Assembly (NCBI GenBank): GCA_017656255.1
Contig: JACDOE010000006.1
Coordinates: forward strand, 96,546-160,545
Origin: Bacillaceae bacterium
Lineage (GTDB): Bacteria > Bacillota > Bacilli > JACDOE01
DNA length: 64,000 nt
Direction: 5' to 3'
Position 1 is the first letter of the stretch. Every line of letters begins with the position of its first letter. The notes under the pieces are model-generated. The model was not told the origin of the DNA and did not search any database. It saw only the letters and a program-made list of their open reading frames with translations. The position numbers were made by a program, and so were the translations under genes. Positions 35,066 to 44,407 of this stretch are shown in pieces.

Positions 35066-35254
35066 TTGGAGCATGAAAATGAGATCATGACCATCTCTCA
35101 GGTAGCGAAGTATCTTCAGATTAGTGAAGTCACCACCTATAAACTGGTGAATGAAGGGAAAATCAAGGCGTTTAAAATCGGGCGTCACTGGCGAGTGAAG
35201 AAAGAAGACCTTGCTGAATTTATTGAGAAACAAAAAAGAGGCGAACGATTTTGA
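35066..35254 (+). CDS. Small excisionase/MerR-type helix-turn-helix protein
   Basis: A 62-residue winged-HTH of the excisionase/DNA-binding family (MTISQVAKYLQISEVTTYKL, then IGRHWRVKKEDLAEFI). TTG 35066 follows GGGGG at a 10-base gap; ATG 35087 would remove only 7 residues. Such proteins act as small regulators or as recombination directionality factors. No recombinase is adjacent here. Its stop is 30 bp upstream of the next small gene. Confidence 0.8.
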   Translation: MEHENEIMTISQVAKYLQISEVTTYKLVNEGKIKAFKIGRHWRVKKEDLAEFIEKQKRGERF

Positions 35255-35283
35255 CCCGGTTGAATCTGGAAAGGAGAAGGATC

Positions 35284-35472
35284 ATGCAGGACACCGTTAG
35301 AGGGGTTAGTATACATGCCAGCAGTAAAGGGTTGCAATATTACGTACACTATGAACTGGCGGGTACCATAGAAGTGGATGAAAAAACATATTATCAGGCT
35401 GTCTATCAACTCGAACAATGGAAGTTGGAACGGGAACAACAAAAAAGGGACACTTATGTTTTGAATTATTAA
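35284..35472 (+). CDS. Small hypothetical protein
   Basis: A 62-residue protein with no recognised family, rich in Tyr and Gln in the second half (TYYQAVYQLEQWKLE). ATG 35284 is chosen for AAAGGAGAAGG upstream. Likely co-transcribed with the excisionase-like gene. A long-looped terminator follows. Confidence 0.55.
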   Translation: MQDTVRGVSIHASSKGLQYYVHYELAGTIEVDEKTYYQAVYQLEQWKLEREQQKRDTYVLNY

Positions 35473-35484
35473 TGTCAGGTCATG

Positions 35485-35562
35485 ACCTTGTCCGGGGATC
35501 ATCAGGACTTCACCCCTTCAAAACCCCCATGTTCTCCGGACAGGGTTTATATATTTTTTTGA
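35485..35562 (+). terminator. Probable terminator with long loop
   Basis: CCTTGTCCGG and CTCCGGACAGGG form the arms around a loop of about 40 bases; TTTATATATTTTTTT follows. Confidence 0.55.
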
Positions 35563-35685
35563 GGGGGTATGTTCTGAGAAAATCAGTCATATACACATGA
35601 AAAATGGAGAGATTGAAGCGTGTTTCCATGGAAAAAACTTATCAGATATAAAATGACGATTTAAGCCTCACAGGAGGGCGAACGA

Positions 35686-36387
35686 ATGAAATCGGTTATT
35701 GAGATATTTCGACATGTAGATCTGTTCAAGGAGATGTCGGAAAACGAACTGGTTAAGATCGCCGGGATTGCAAACAAACGGGAATTTCGGGAACGCGCGG
35801 TTGTATTTATGCAGGGGGATCCCCTGAATCGGGTTTTCTTTATTCATAGTGGCAAAGTGAAAATTTTTAAAACCGATACCTCCGGAAAGGAACAGATTGT
35901 TGACATTTTACAACCGGGAGATATGTTTCCCCATGCCGGATTCTTCAGAAAAGGAACCTACCCGGCCCATGCGGAAATTGTGGAAAAAGCGGTTCTTGCC
36001 GTCATATCGATCGAAGATTTTGAAAACCTGTTGCTCCGTTATCCGGAGATCAGTATTAAATTATTTCGGGTCATGGGCGAAAAAATCCTGGATCTTCACA
36101 AACGTCTCGAAGAACAGGTGCTTCATAATACATACGAGCAAATTATCATGCTGCTCCTCCGTCTGGCCAAAAACTATGGAGAAGAGATCGAGGAGGGGAT
36201 CATTCGGCTCAAATCCCGTTATACCAACCGGGAACTTGCCAGCATGATCGGTGCCTCCCGGGAGACCGTCAGCCGGACGCTGACCCATCTGCGTAAAAAA
36301 GGGCGTATCAGCATTGATCGAGCGGGCCATATTCGCGTAATAACAGAATCATTAAAAGAAGAACTGTTTTCCATCCCGGGCGATTAA
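35686..36387 (+). CDS. Crp/Fnr-family transcriptional regulator
   Basis: A 233-residue regulator: cyclic-nucleotide-like sensor domain (about residues 10-125), dimer helix, and HTH_Crp (YTNRELASMIGASRETVSRT, near 177-196). It contains no Cys at all, so an Fnr-type iron-sulfur cluster is excluded; the signal may be a small molecule or haem. The start follows GGAGGGCGAA. Directly downstream, the hcp promoter carries a palindrome of the Crp/Fnr type, so it probably regulates hcp in response to nitrosative or anaerobic conditions. Confidence 0.9.
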   Translation: MKSVIEIFRHVDLFKEMSENELVKIAGIANKREFRERAVVFMQGDPLNRVFFIHSGKVKIFKTDTSGKEQIVDILQPGDMFPHAGFFRKGTYPAHAEIVEKAVLAVISIEDFENLLLRYPEISIKLFRVMGEKILDLHKRLEEQVLHNTYEQIIMLLLRLAKNYGEEIEEGIIRLKSRYTNRELASMIGASRETVSRTLTHLRKKGRISIDRAGHIRVITESLKEELFSIPGD

Positions 36388-36506
36388 TGGTTGCCCGTCA
36401 AAACCTGATTCACTTTACCGGATTAACCCAGTTCCTCCCTTTTATCTCAACAGGATAGAACGTTTATTGGCATCAATTTTTGACCTTTTTATGACATGTT
36501 CAAATA

Positions 36507-36522
36507 AGTGATACAGCTCACT
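36507..36522. promoter_or_regulatory. Crp/Fnr-type binding site upstream of hcp
   Basis: AGTGATACAGCTCACT: perfect 5-base arms AGTGA/TCACT around a 6-base centre, the spacing of Crp/Fnr sites. It lies 75 bp before the hcp start codon and 120 bp after the Crp/Fnr-family gene. Confidence 0.75.
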
Positions 36523-36596
36523 ATATCGTTTAATCACAGTTGCTATCCTTAAAACCGGACAAATAAGGCAATCATGTCAAGGGAGGAGATTCAAAT

Positions 36597-38249
36597 ATGG
36601 ATATGTTTTGTCACCAGTGCCAGGAAGCGTTAAAAAATATGGGCTGTAACGTATCGGCGGGAGTATGCGGTAAAACGAATGAAGTGGCAAACCTTCAGGA
36701 TTTATTAATCTATACGCTGAAAGGTGTCGCGGCGATGAATCAGGAAGCCCGCAAAGCCGGAATCAATCGGCCTGAAACAGATCGGATCATTCTGGACGGC
36801 CTTTTTTCAACCATTACAAATGCCAACTTTGATGAAGAATCCATTTCAAATCGAATAGAGAAGGCTCTGCAGGAACGGGAATCAATCAAACAAGCGTTGA
36901 AAGAGAGAGGAATGCTGGCGCAGAAAGCATATCCCGACTATGTGACGTGGACCGGACATCGGGACACGTTCAAAAGCAAGGCTGAAGAAAAGCGGGTCGG
37001 CATATTGGCCACAGACAACGAAGATATTCGAAGCCTGCGCTCCTTGATCTTGTTCGGATTAAAGGGAATGGCCGCCTATGCCGAGCATGCCCAAAATTTG
37101 GGATATCGCAGTGACGAGATATACGATTTCATTGAAAAAGGACTGGTGGCTACAGAAGATGATTCGTTGAGTGCTGACGACCTCGTGAACCTGGTGATGG
37201 AAACGGGAAAATATGGTGTAGAAGTGATGGCGCTCTTAGATAAAGCGAACACGTCGACCTACGGGCATCCGGAAATAACGGAAGTTAATATCGGCGTACG
37301 CAACAACCCGGCCATTCTCGTCAGCGGCCATGATTTGAAAGACCTTGAGGAGCTGCTTGAACAAACAGAAGGAACAGGGGTTGATGTCTATACCCATTCT
37401 GAGATGCTCCCGGCCAACTACTATCCCGCTTTCAAAAAGTACGATCATTTCGTTGGCAATTATGGAAATGCATGGTGGAAACAAAAGGAAGAATTCGAAC
37501 GTTTTAATGGCCCGGTTCTTTTTACAACGAACTGCATTGTTCCGCCAAAAGCAAGTTACAAAGACCGCATATATACAACGGGTGCGACGGGTTATCCCGG
37601 ATTCAAGCACATTCCTGACCGCGAGGAAGGCAAAAAGAAAGACTTCTCGGAAATAATTGAGCATGCCAAAAGATTGCCGGCACCCACCCCGATTGAAGAA
37701 GGCATGATTGTCGGGGGTTTTGCCCATAATCAGGTCACTCAACTGGCTGATCAAATTGTTGACGCCGTTAAATCAGGGGCAATTCGAAAATTCTTTGTCA
37801 TGGCGGGATGTGACGGGCGTATGAAGGAGCGCGAATATTATACAGAATTTGCGCAGAAACTTCCCAGAGATACAGTTATCCTGACAGCCGGTTGTGCGAA
37901 ATATCGTTATAACAAGCTGCCGCTTGGAGATATCGGCGGGATTCCCCGTGTGCTTGATGCCGGACAGTGCAATGACTCTTACTCATTGGCGGTCGTGGCC
38001 ATGAAATTGAAAGAAATCTTTGATTTTAACGATATCAATGAATTGCCGATCGAATATAACATCGCCTGGTATGAACAGAAAGCGGTTATCGTTCTATTAT
38101 CCTTGCTTTATCTTGGTGTGAAGAATATTAAATTAGGCCCCACCCTTCCCGCATTCCTGTCACCAAACGTCGCAAATGTTCTCGTAGAAAAGTTTGGCAT
38201 CAGCAGTATTACCAGTGTCGAGGCGGATATGGAGGCCCTTCTGAATTAA
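36597..38249 (+). CDS. hcp: Hybrid cluster protein (hydroxylamine/NO reductase)
   Basis: A 550-residue Hcp. The N-terminal Cys set C5, C8, C17 and C24 binds the proximal cluster; hybrid-cluster ligands are visible in [30 protein letters not shown] and [11 protein letters not shown]. Family members reduce hydroxylamine in vitro and act as NO reductase or S-nitrosylase in nitrosative stress. The 550 aa length fits. The gene is single with its own terminator, preceded by a Crp/Fnr-type site and regulator gene. The adjacent rhodanese genes fit a sulfur and nitrosative stress region. Confidence 0.95.
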   Translation: MDMFCHQCQEALKNMGCNVSAGVCGKTNEVANLQDLLIYTLKGVAAMNQEARKAGINRPETDRIILDGLFSTITNANFDEESISNRIEKALQERESIKQALKERGMLAQKAYPDYVTWTGHRDTFKSKAEEKRVGILATDNEDIRSLRSLILFGLKGMAAYAEHAQNLGYRSDEIYDFIEKGLVATEDDSLSADDLVNLVMETGKYGVEVMALLDKANTSTYGHPEITEVNIGVRNNPAILVSGHDLKDLEELLEQTEGTGVDVYTHSEMLPANYYPAFKKYDHFVGNYGNAWWKQKEEFERFNGPVLFTTNCIVPPKASYKDRIYTTGATGYPGFKHIPDREEGKKKDFSEIIEHAKRLPAPTPIEEGMIVGGFAHNQVTQLADQIVDAVKSGAIRKFFVMAGCDGRMKEREYYTEFAQKLPRDTVILTAGCAKYRYNKLPLGDIGGIPRVLDAGQCNDSYSLAVVAMKLKEIFDFNDINELPIEYNIAWYEQKAVIVLLSLLYLGVKNIKLGPTLPAFLSPNVANVLVEKFGISSITSVEADMEALLN

Positions 38250-38270
38250 GATACGTCCTCTCAAAAAGGA

Positions 38271-38313
38271 CCCGTTCCCTGATGTGCCTGTATGCACAGG
38301 GAACGGGTTTTTT
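38271..38313 (+). terminator. Terminator of hcp
   Basis: CCCGTTCCCTG (38271-38281) pairs perfectly with CAGGGAACGGG (38297-38307), followed by TTTTTT. Confidence 0.95.
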
Positions 38314-38412
38314 CGCATTGGCTGGCAACAGATTCAACGCCTTGACAGCGTTATTTTTTTAATTTACCATTCAATTAATTAATTGAATAGTTTATGAAAT
38401 CAGGTGAAAAAA

Positions 38413-39093
38413 ATGAATCAAAAACAGCCTACATCCCGGATTTTTAAAAATGAAATATACGGCCAGTTGGCTCGAATCGGAAAAGCGATCTCAAGTCCCC
38501 GCAGAATCGAAATATTGGATCTTCTGGCTCAGGGGCAAAAAAGTGTCGAGGTACTCGCTCGGGAAACCGGCATGTCGATTGCGAACGTATCACAACATTT
38601 GCAAACACTGCTTGATGCCAGACTGGTTCGTTACGAGAAAAGAGGCAATTATTCGTATTATCGGTTGGCTGATGAAAGTGTCAGTGATTTTCTGGTTGCC
38701 ATGAATTTGCTGGCGGAAAACCGATTGGCCGATGTCAAACATATTCGTCAGGAATTTTATTCAAAATATGACGAGACTGACCCGATTGAACTGGACACCC
38801 TGATCGACCGCATCGAGAACGGTGATCTTACATTAATGGATGTTCGGCCGAGAGACGAATATGAAGCAGCCCATCTTCCCCATGCCGTTTCCGTACCGAT
38901 TGATGAACTGGAAAAACATTTATCTCATCTTCCGAAGGATCAGGAAATCGTGGTTTATTGCCGGGGAAAACAATGTGTTTATGCGGTACAGGCTGTCCGG
39001 CAATTGCGCAAAAAAGGCTATCAGGCATACCGCCTTGAAGAGGGCATTCAGGAATGGAAGTACCGGAACCGTCCGATTGAAACGAACCAGTAA
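38413..39093 (+). CDS. ArsR-type regulator fused to a rhodanese domain
   Basis: A 226-residue fusion. Residues about 15-90 are an ArsR winged helix (ISSPRRIEILDLLAQG, NVSQHLQTL) without the usual Cys metal site; residues about 120-220 are a rhodanese with the active loop YCRGKQC, which has both a first Cys and a second Cys at its end. ATG 38413 follows AGGTGA; a GTG 9 bases upstream is less likely. Such fusions may sense persulfide or thiol oxidants through the rhodanese Cys. The adjacent MFS and double-rhodanese genes are likely targets. Confidence 0.88.
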   Translation: MNQKQPTSRIFKNEIYGQLARIGKAISSPRRIEILDLLAQGQKSVEVLARETGMSIANVSQHLQTLLDARLVRYEKRGNYSYYRLADESVSDFLVAMNLLAENRLADVKHIRQEFYSKYDETDPIELDTLIDRIENGDLTLMDVRPRDEYEAAHLPHAVSVPIDELEKHLSHLPKDQEIVVYCRGKQCVYAVQAVRQLRKKGYQAYRLEEGIQEWKYRNRPIETNQ

Positions 39094-39154
39094 CGATTAC
39101 GGTTTTCACTAAATCAAATTACCTCGAATGAATAGAAGGGAAGGTTAAACAGTC

Positions 39155-40405
39155 ATGACAACTTCTGATGTCAAAACAGACGGGGCTGTAAAAATCGGTC
39201 TTAAAGAAAATATGGCTTTGTTTGCCATGTTAGTCGTCATCAATTTGTTTGTAGGTTCCATGGTCGGTCTCGAAAGAACCGTCTTACCCCTCATTGGTGA
39301 AGAGGTATTTGGCCTTGAATCGGCCAGTGCCGCCCTGTCGTTTATCGTCAGTTTTGGATTCACCAAGGCGATTGTGAACTTTTTTGCCGGGAATCTCGCT
39401 GACCGCTTCGGACGTAAGCACCTGTTAATTATAGGATGGATGGTCGGATTATTCATCCCCGTCATCGTGATATTTGCCAACTCCTGGTGGTGGATTGTAT
39501 TCGCCAATGTTTTACTGGGGATCAATCAGGGAACCACCTGGTCGATGACGGTGAATATGAAAATGGATTTGGTCCGGTCCAATCAGCGTGGGCTGGCACT
39601 GGGATTCAATGAGTTTGCCGGATATATCGGGGTGGCTGTCGCCGCCTTCGTTTCGGGCTATGTAGCTTCGGTTTATGCGCTGCGTCCGGAACCGTTTTAT
39701 CTGGGACTGGCCTTTGCCGGAATCGGGCTGGTGTTGTCCCTTCTCGTTTCAGACACCGGGAAACACCTGAAACTGCAGATTCAACAACAGCCGCAAAACA
39801 ATACAACCTCAACGTTTTCCATGAAGGAAATTTTCAAGAAAACGACATGGCAAGACAGAAATCTTTCCAGCGCGACGTTTTCTGGTTTGACGACAAATTT
39901 AAAGGATGGCATGGCGTGGGGCTTGCTTCCGATTTTCCTTGCCGGATCAGGGTTATCCGTCGGGGAGATCGGGGTTGTGGTGTCCGTTTATCCGGCTGCA
40001 TGGGGCGTTTTCCAACTTTTCACCGGGGTATTGAGTGACCGGATCGGCCGGAAGTGGATGATTGTGTCAGGGATGTGGACACAGGCGGCGGGGATCTGGT
40101 GGATTCTTTTTTCAGATGCTTATGCGTCCTGGATCATCGGAGCTATCATTCTGGGACTGGGCACGGCTATGGTTTATCCCACCCTGCTGGCGGCGATCAG
40201 CGATATCGCTTCACCCGAGTGGCGTGCTTCATCACTGGGCGTCTATCGTTCCTGGCGGGACAGCGGGTATGCGTTCGGGGCATTAATAGCCGGAATACTG
40301 GCAGATTTGATCAATGTTGCCTGGGCGATCGGTCTGGTCGGTTTGTTACCCCTGCTGGCAGGTATCAATGCTGCGTTGCGGATGAAGGAAACGTTGAAAA
40401 AATAA
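39155..40405 (+). CDS. Major facilitator superfamily transporter
   Basis: A 416-residue MFS permease with about 12 membrane segments, the motif A-like GNLADRFGRKHLL between segments 2 and 3 and a second copy GVLSDRIGRKWMI between 8 and 9. Substrate cannot be inferred from sequence. It lies between an ArsR-rhodanese gene and a double-rhodanese gene (24 bp upstream of the latter), which suggests export of a thiol-reactive compound, sulfite-like anion or metalloid. Confidence 0.88.
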   Translation: MTTSDVKTDGAVKIGLKENMALFAMLVVINLFVGSMVGLERTVLPLIGEEVFGLESASAALSFIVSFGFTKAIVNFFAGNLADRFGRKHLLIIGWMVGLFIPVIVIFANSWWWIVFANVLLGINQGTTWSMTVNMKMDLVRSNQRGLALGFNEFAGYIGVAVAAFVSGYVASVYALRPEPFYLGLAFAGIGLVLSLLVSDTGKHLKLQIQQQPQNNTTSTFSMKEIFKKTTWQDRNLSSATFSGLTTNLKDGMAWGLLPIFLAGSGLSVGEIGVVVSVYPAAWGVFQLFTGVLSDRIGRKWMIVSGMWTQAAGIWWILFSDAYASWIIGAIILGLGTAMVYPTLLAAISDIASPEWRASSLGVYRSWRDSGYAFGALIAGILADLINVAWAIGLVGLLPLLAGINAALRMKETLKK

Positions 40406-40429
40406 CAAACTGAAAGGAAGTTAATTAAT

Positions 40430-41068
40430 ATGTTAACAGGGTACTCACCTGAAGAAATTATCGATTTGATGGAACAGAATGATAAATCCGTCCTGTTAGA
40501 TTTAAGACCTGAATCTCAATTTAATCAGGCTCATATCCCCGGGGCAATCAACGTCCCCTACAAAAGAGATAAATTTGATCAGGCAGTCAGGAAAGTCATC
40601 TCACAGGATAAAAATCTACTGATTGTTTTTCATATTCCCGAACAAGGTGAAAGTGCTGCGGATATACTTCAGAAAGACGGGTTTGACGTAGCGGGGTTCG
40701 TTAATTGGAAGGAATGGGATGCAAAAGGATTCCCTAAAGCCCCTCTATCTGACATTACGCCGGAGTCCCTTCAACGGCGGTTACAGGACAATATTAATTA
40801 TGCATTAATTGATGTTCGTACGCCGGAAGAGTGGCAAAACGAACATATCCCGGGAAGTATTAATATACCGCTGTTTGAGCTGGAGGAAACTTTGGATCAA
40901 TTAAATGATTCTGAAGAAATTGTTACGATTTGCGGGATTGGTGGTGGCAGAAGTTCCGCAGCATACTCGGTCTTAACTGCAAAAGGCTTTAAAAAGGTTA
41001 AGGTACTAAAGGGTGGATTAAAGGCATGGAAAAACAGCAAGGATGAATACTCAGAAGTATCCGGGTGA
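40430..41068 (+). CDS. Double rhodanese-domain protein
   Basis: A 212-residue protein of two rhodanese domains. The C-terminal one (about residues 115-205) has a catalytic Cys in TICGIGGGRS; the N-terminal one (about 5-100) has FHIPEQGES at the same position with no Cys and is presumably inactive, as in many tandem rhodaneses. Expected to move sulfane sulfur to thiol acceptors. ATG 40430 follows GAAAGGAAG. Operon partner of the MFS gene. Confidence 0.9.
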   Translation: MLTGYSPEEIIDLMEQNDKSVLLDLRPESQFNQAHIPGAINVPYKRDKFDQAVRKVISQDKNLLIVFHIPEQGESAADILQKDGFDVAGFVNWKEWDAKGFPKAPLSDITPESLQRRLQDNINYALIDVRTPEEWQNEHIPGSINIPLFELEETLDQLNDSEEIVTICGIGGGRSSAAYSVLTAKGFKKVKVLKGGLKAWKNSKDEYSEVSG

Positions 41069-41295
41069 ATCTTGGGAATTAGAATCGCCCATCGAATCCC
41101 TCGACTGAATCGAAGGGGGGTATATACGCCCTAATTCTATTAATTAATTTCTGTTGCCGTTTTTACGATGACTGTTGTGGGTTCAATATAAAAAAGTCTT
41201 CCAAACTTACCCAATAGGAAATGTTTCTATAAATTAAAAGGGCTCCCCGTTCATATACATGATTAATAGCCTGTCAAGATCAGGGGAGTAGATTC

Positions 41296-41647
41296 ATGAT
41301 GGCATCCTTTTTAAGCAAAAAGAAAATCCTGTACAATTTAGTGGTTTTATTTTTTATTTTACATGAATGTGATATTTACGTTTGCCTTGATTTACTGGGT
41401 TCTGGATGGCTTAAACCTGGGGGAAATTGTGGACCATTATGCCTATATCGACCATGAATATGAAGGGGCCAATGGTTTGTTTCAGTCTCTCTATTTTAGT
41501 GCCATTACCTTACTTGCCGTGGGGTATGGTGATTTAACGCCGTTTGGATTATCACGATTTGTAGCGATTCTGGAAGCAATCGTGGGTTATACACTCCCGG
41601 CCGCTCTCGTTGTTCAAATGATTTCAGTAAAAAAAGACGCTTCATGA
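41296..41647 (+). pseudogene. Two-helix potassium channel gene with apparent frameshift
   Basis: The 3' part from 41363 encodes 94 residues with a pore helix and filter LLAVGYGDL followed by an inner helix, the TxGYGD plan of small K+ channels. Its ATG 41363 has no ribosome binding site. A well-placed GGGGAG precedes ATG 41296, whose frame (SFLSKKKILYNLVVLFFIL) supplies the missing cytoplasmic N-terminus and first half of helix 1. The frames differ by one base and join in the T-rich tract near 41347-41361. Either a real inactivating indel, an assembly error in the homopolymer, or a short channel starting at 41363. Confidence 0.65.
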
Positions 41648-41776
41648 TTCATCTTTAATTCTGTTATATAATTGAAAATATGCACGATTGTCACGATCCC
41701 TCACCGATATGCCAACGGAACAGGCTAAAGTAACTTATAAAGGTAAATAAAATACCATCATCTCGGGAGGAAACAC

Positions 41777-42529
41777 ATGAATATCGATGTTTACTTAAAA
41801 AGAATCGGCATCCAGGACAGAGAAAAACCGGATGCCGTTTTTCTTCAAGAATTGCAGAGACAGCATTTGTTAACCGTCCCTTTTGAAAACCTGGACATCA
41901 TGATCGGCCGGAAAATCAGCCTGGACGTTGAGAAATTCTATGACAAGGTCGTTGAAGAACGGCGGGGCGGATTCTGCTACGAACTAAACGGTCTATTTTA
42001 CTGGTTGTTAGATTCTCTCGGCTATGACGTGGACATGATAGCGGGAAGAGTTAAAAGAGAACACGGCGGTTTTGGTCCTGAATTTGACCATATGGCGCTT
42101 ATTGTCCATCTGGACAGAGATGTTCTTGTGGACGTCGGATTTGGAAGAGGAACCCGTGTTCCTCTGCCTCTGGACGGGCGGGAGAATTCAGATCCGGACG
42201 GCACTTTCAGAATCGTCTCCGACCCGACCGTTTCTAGTGGATATGCGTTTCAAAGAAAAACAGACACGGAATGGGAAACCCTCTACACATTTACCACCAT
42301 TCCCCGAAACCTGCATGACTTTGCAGAGATGTGCCGGTATCAGCAGACATCGCCGGAGTCCAATTTTGTCCGAAAGTGGATTGTTAGTCTGGCCACACCT
42401 GCAGGGAGAATCACCCTGTCCGATTTTTCTCTGACGGTTACGGAAGGAGCAAGCAGGGAAAAAAGGGAATTAAACGAACGGGAACGGTACCGCATTCTGT
42501 CAGAACGGTTTGGTATCAACCTGCCTTAG
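41777..42529 (+). CDS. nat: Arylamine N-acetyltransferase
   Basis: A 250-residue acetyl-CoA-dependent transferase. The catalytic triad is visible: Cys in RRGGFCYELN (near 69), His in FDHMALIV (near 108) and Asp in LVDVGFG (near 123). NATs acetylate aromatic amines and hydrazines, a detoxifying reaction. The start follows GGGAGG. Slightly shorter than the E. coli enzyme (281 aa) but all key residues are present. It is a single gene. Confidence 0.93.
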   Translation: MNIDVYLKRIGIQDREKPDAVFLQELQRQHLLTVPFENLDIMIGRKISLDVEKFYDKVVEERRGGFCYELNGLFYWLLDSLGYDVDMIAGRVKREHGGFGPEFDHMALIVHLDRDVLVDVGFGRGTRVPLPLDGRENSDPDGTFRIVSDPTVSSGYAFQRKTDTEWETLYTFTTIPRNLHDFAEMCRYQQTSPESNFVRKWIVSLATPAGRITLSDFSLTVTEGASREKRELNERERYRILSERFGINLP

Positions 42530-42550
42530 ACTAACATGCTTATAAATTAA

Positions 42551-42581
42551 AAACAAAAAAGCTGGTGTGTACAGAACCAGC
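42551..42581 (-). terminator. Terminator of the DUF2512 gene
   Basis: On the minus strand GCTGGT/ACCAGC is followed by TTTTTTGTTTTT. Confidence 0.8.
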
Positions 42582-42600
42582 CGAGACAATATTCAATATG

Positions 42601-42951
42601 TCAAACTTTTTCCGCAAATCCATGTTTAATCAGATAAAGATGCTGAAAGTATTCAGTCACCCCGATGGCAACTGCTGTAATGGCTGCGCCGAGGAAGGTT
42701 ACTTCAGCACGGGGAAACAATCCGGCCACGAAATAGATGATGACAAATGAAGCACCGACATCCAGAATCGTGCTCGACCAAAACGTCTCTCTTCTTAGCA
42801 GAAAGTATTCCAGAACAACGCCGGCGACGGCGAGAATAAACCCCAGGGTCAACGCCTGTGCGACGTTGTCAAAATTGACATTGGGCAATACCATATCTGC
42901 GACCAGAACAGCAACCGGACATATGATCAATTTCATCAGCAAACTTGTCAT
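42601..42951 (-). CDS. DUF2512-family membrane protein
   Basis: A 116-residue protein with four membrane helices, similar to the B. subtilis YndM type (MKLIICPVAVLVADMVLPNV at the N-terminus is characteristic). Role unknown in the family. Transcribed after the DUF3231 gene, with a GC-rich hairpin between them. Confidence 0.85.
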   Translation of the reverse strand: MTSLLMKLIICPVAVLVADMVLPNVNFDNVAQALTLGFILAVAGVVLEYFLLRRETFWSSTILDVGASFVIIYFVAGLFPRAEVTFLGAAITAVAIGVTEYFQHLYLIKHGFAEKV

Positions 42952-42977
42952 GATTCACACTCCTTTTCATAGAGGGT

Positions 42978-43005
42978 GGAACCACCCGCAAATGCGGGTG
43001 GGGGT
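42978..43005. repeat. GC-rich hairpin between DUF2512 and DUF3231 genes
   Basis: CCACCCGC-AAAT-GCGGGTGG without a T-run on either side; it may act as a weak terminator or mRNA-stability hairpin. Confidence 0.6.
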
Positions 43006-43017
43006 GGTAATTTGGCA

Positions 43018-43569
43018 TTAAACGTGTGCCGGTTCCGGTGTTTTTTGATGAAGTGGAGGCGGTAACAGCCAGCCTTTTTCCTTGTTTATTCGAAGAAGAC
43101 GGGCACCATAAGTGGCCTTGGTCAGGTGAAACTGGCCGAACATGGTGGCAATATCTTCACGTACGGACTGGCCGATGATCTGGCTACATATGACCAGACC
43201 GGTGGCGATGTCACGAGCCACCGAAGCTGCAATTTCCGGGTCGTTGAACCGGGCTCCTACAGGGATGCTTTCCAGGTCCGCTTTCGGTCTTTCCGGTGGG
43301 GAGGGAGGAAGCCCTACTCCATTGATTTTGAGCATATTCTCAAGCTGCTCTATTTCTTTTTTGTGAACGTTCTCCGTGATGTCCTCCAGAAAATTTCTCA
43401 GGTCTCCGTCACCCGTATGATTCATAAATGTTTGATACAAGGCAAGCTTCCCTTTGGAACCGGCCAGATAACTCCAGATTCCAAACACTTCACCATAATG
43501 CATCGGTTCTTCCTGAGGATTACCGCTTAAAATTCCCATAACTAACCTCCCGATAGTAGATAGATCCAT
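43018..43569 (-). CDS. DUF3231-family protein (ferritin-like)
   Basis: A 183-residue helical protein resembling DUF3231, a Bacillales family with a ferritin-like bundle that often occurs as duplicated domains; here only one is present (about residues 15-165). ATG 43569 is chosen for GGGGAACATC upstream. His and Glu residues of possible metal sites (YGEVFGIW, NHTGDGDL, NVHKKEIEQLE) can be seen. Function in the family is not established. Confidence 0.78.
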   Translation of the reverse strand: MDLSTIGRLVMGILSGNPQEEPMHYGEVFGIWSYLAGSKGKLALYQTFMNHTGDGDLRNFLEDITENVHKKEIEQLENMLKINGVGLPPSPPERPKADLESIPVGARFNDPEIAASVARDIATGLVICSQIIGQSVREDIATMFGQFHLTKATYGARLLRINKEKGWLLPPPLHQKTPEPAHV

Positions 43570-43739
43570 TTTTGATGTTCCCCTTTTGTGAAATGATGGA
43601 ACACTCCTTAGTATGCACATAAACATGGGGGTTGTGAGTGGTAGATGTTGTTAGAAAATATACGTTCAATTCCTTCTTTCCTTTTGATAAAAACCATGTC
43701 ATCATGGAATAAAGAATTCCTGAAAAAAGGAGTGGAATT

Positions 43740-44084
43740 ATGGCCCAAGTTAAAGAAATAATCTCGGTGGAAGAATGGAAAGGTATGCTAAAAAAATCGG
43801 AGGAAAAGCCGATTATGGTGTTGAAACACAGCACCAGTTGTCCCATCAGTGCGGGAGCTTATCGGGAATACCAGTCTCACCTGGAGGACGCAGATGAAAG
43901 TGTGATGTATGCTCTGGTTAAAATCATCGAATTCCGGGATGTTTCCAACCAGATTGAACAGGACCTGGGCATCAAACATGAATCTCCCCAGGCTATCCTG
44001 GTCAAAAACGGGAAAGCGGTGTGGCATGATTCTCACGGGTCCATCACGGCAGGCAATATCCGCGAAGCTTTGAAATGGGTTTAA
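43740..44084 (+). CDS. brxC: Bacillithiol-linked redox protein YtxJ/BrxC
   Basis: A 114-residue thioredoxin-fold protein with the monothiol TSCPIS motif (Cys near residue 34) of YtxJ/BrxC. In Bacillales this family is linked to removing bacillithiol from modified proteins (bacilliredoxin). Its presence implies that the organism makes bacillithiol. It is a single gene with its own terminator. Confidence 0.92.
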   Translation: MAQVKEIISVEEWKGMLKKSEEKPIMVLKHSTSCPISAGAYREYQSHLEDADESVMYALVKIIEFRDVSNQIEQDLGIKHESPQAILVKNGKAVWHDSHGSITAGNIREALKWV

Positions 44085-44088
44085 TGTC

Positions 44089-44122
44089 CGTATGCAACCC
44101 TGAGTTGCATGCGGGTTTTATT
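44089..44122 (+). terminator. Terminator of brxC
   Basis: CGTATGCAAC-CCTGA-GTTGCATGCGGG followed by TTTTATTTTT. Confidence 0.85.
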
Positions 44123-44407
44123 TTTAGTTCGTTTCTAAATGGACCGCCAGAGACAGAGTGTGCTGATATGACACATTATGTGTTATAAAAGCGATGTTTT
44201 GTATCAAAATGACACATATTTTCTATGAAAAATTGTTAAACACTGTATTCGCATTATCGGGCAGGATTCGACAAGAAAAGATCGAATCAATGGTAAGATA
44301 CATACAAATTGAAACGAATGAATGATTGAGGAGATTCACTCCTTGGGAACCTGAATCATATGTTAATGTTAGATTTTAAAAAATGAACGTAAAGGAAGCG
44401 AATAAGT
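44123..44407. promoter_or_regulatory. Upstream region of murI with repeated ACACAT sites
   Basis: A 285-bp non-coding region. It holds the small palindrome ACACAT-T-ATGTGT (44171-44183) and a second ATGACACAT (44209-44217), which could be operator half-sites. The downstream part carries the murI promoter, not resolved further. Confidence 0.35.

Noticed and set aside
41069..41295. Small RNA or riboswitch before the potassium channel gene
   Set aside because: Only short complementary stretches are visible, with no known riboswitch core and no terminator.
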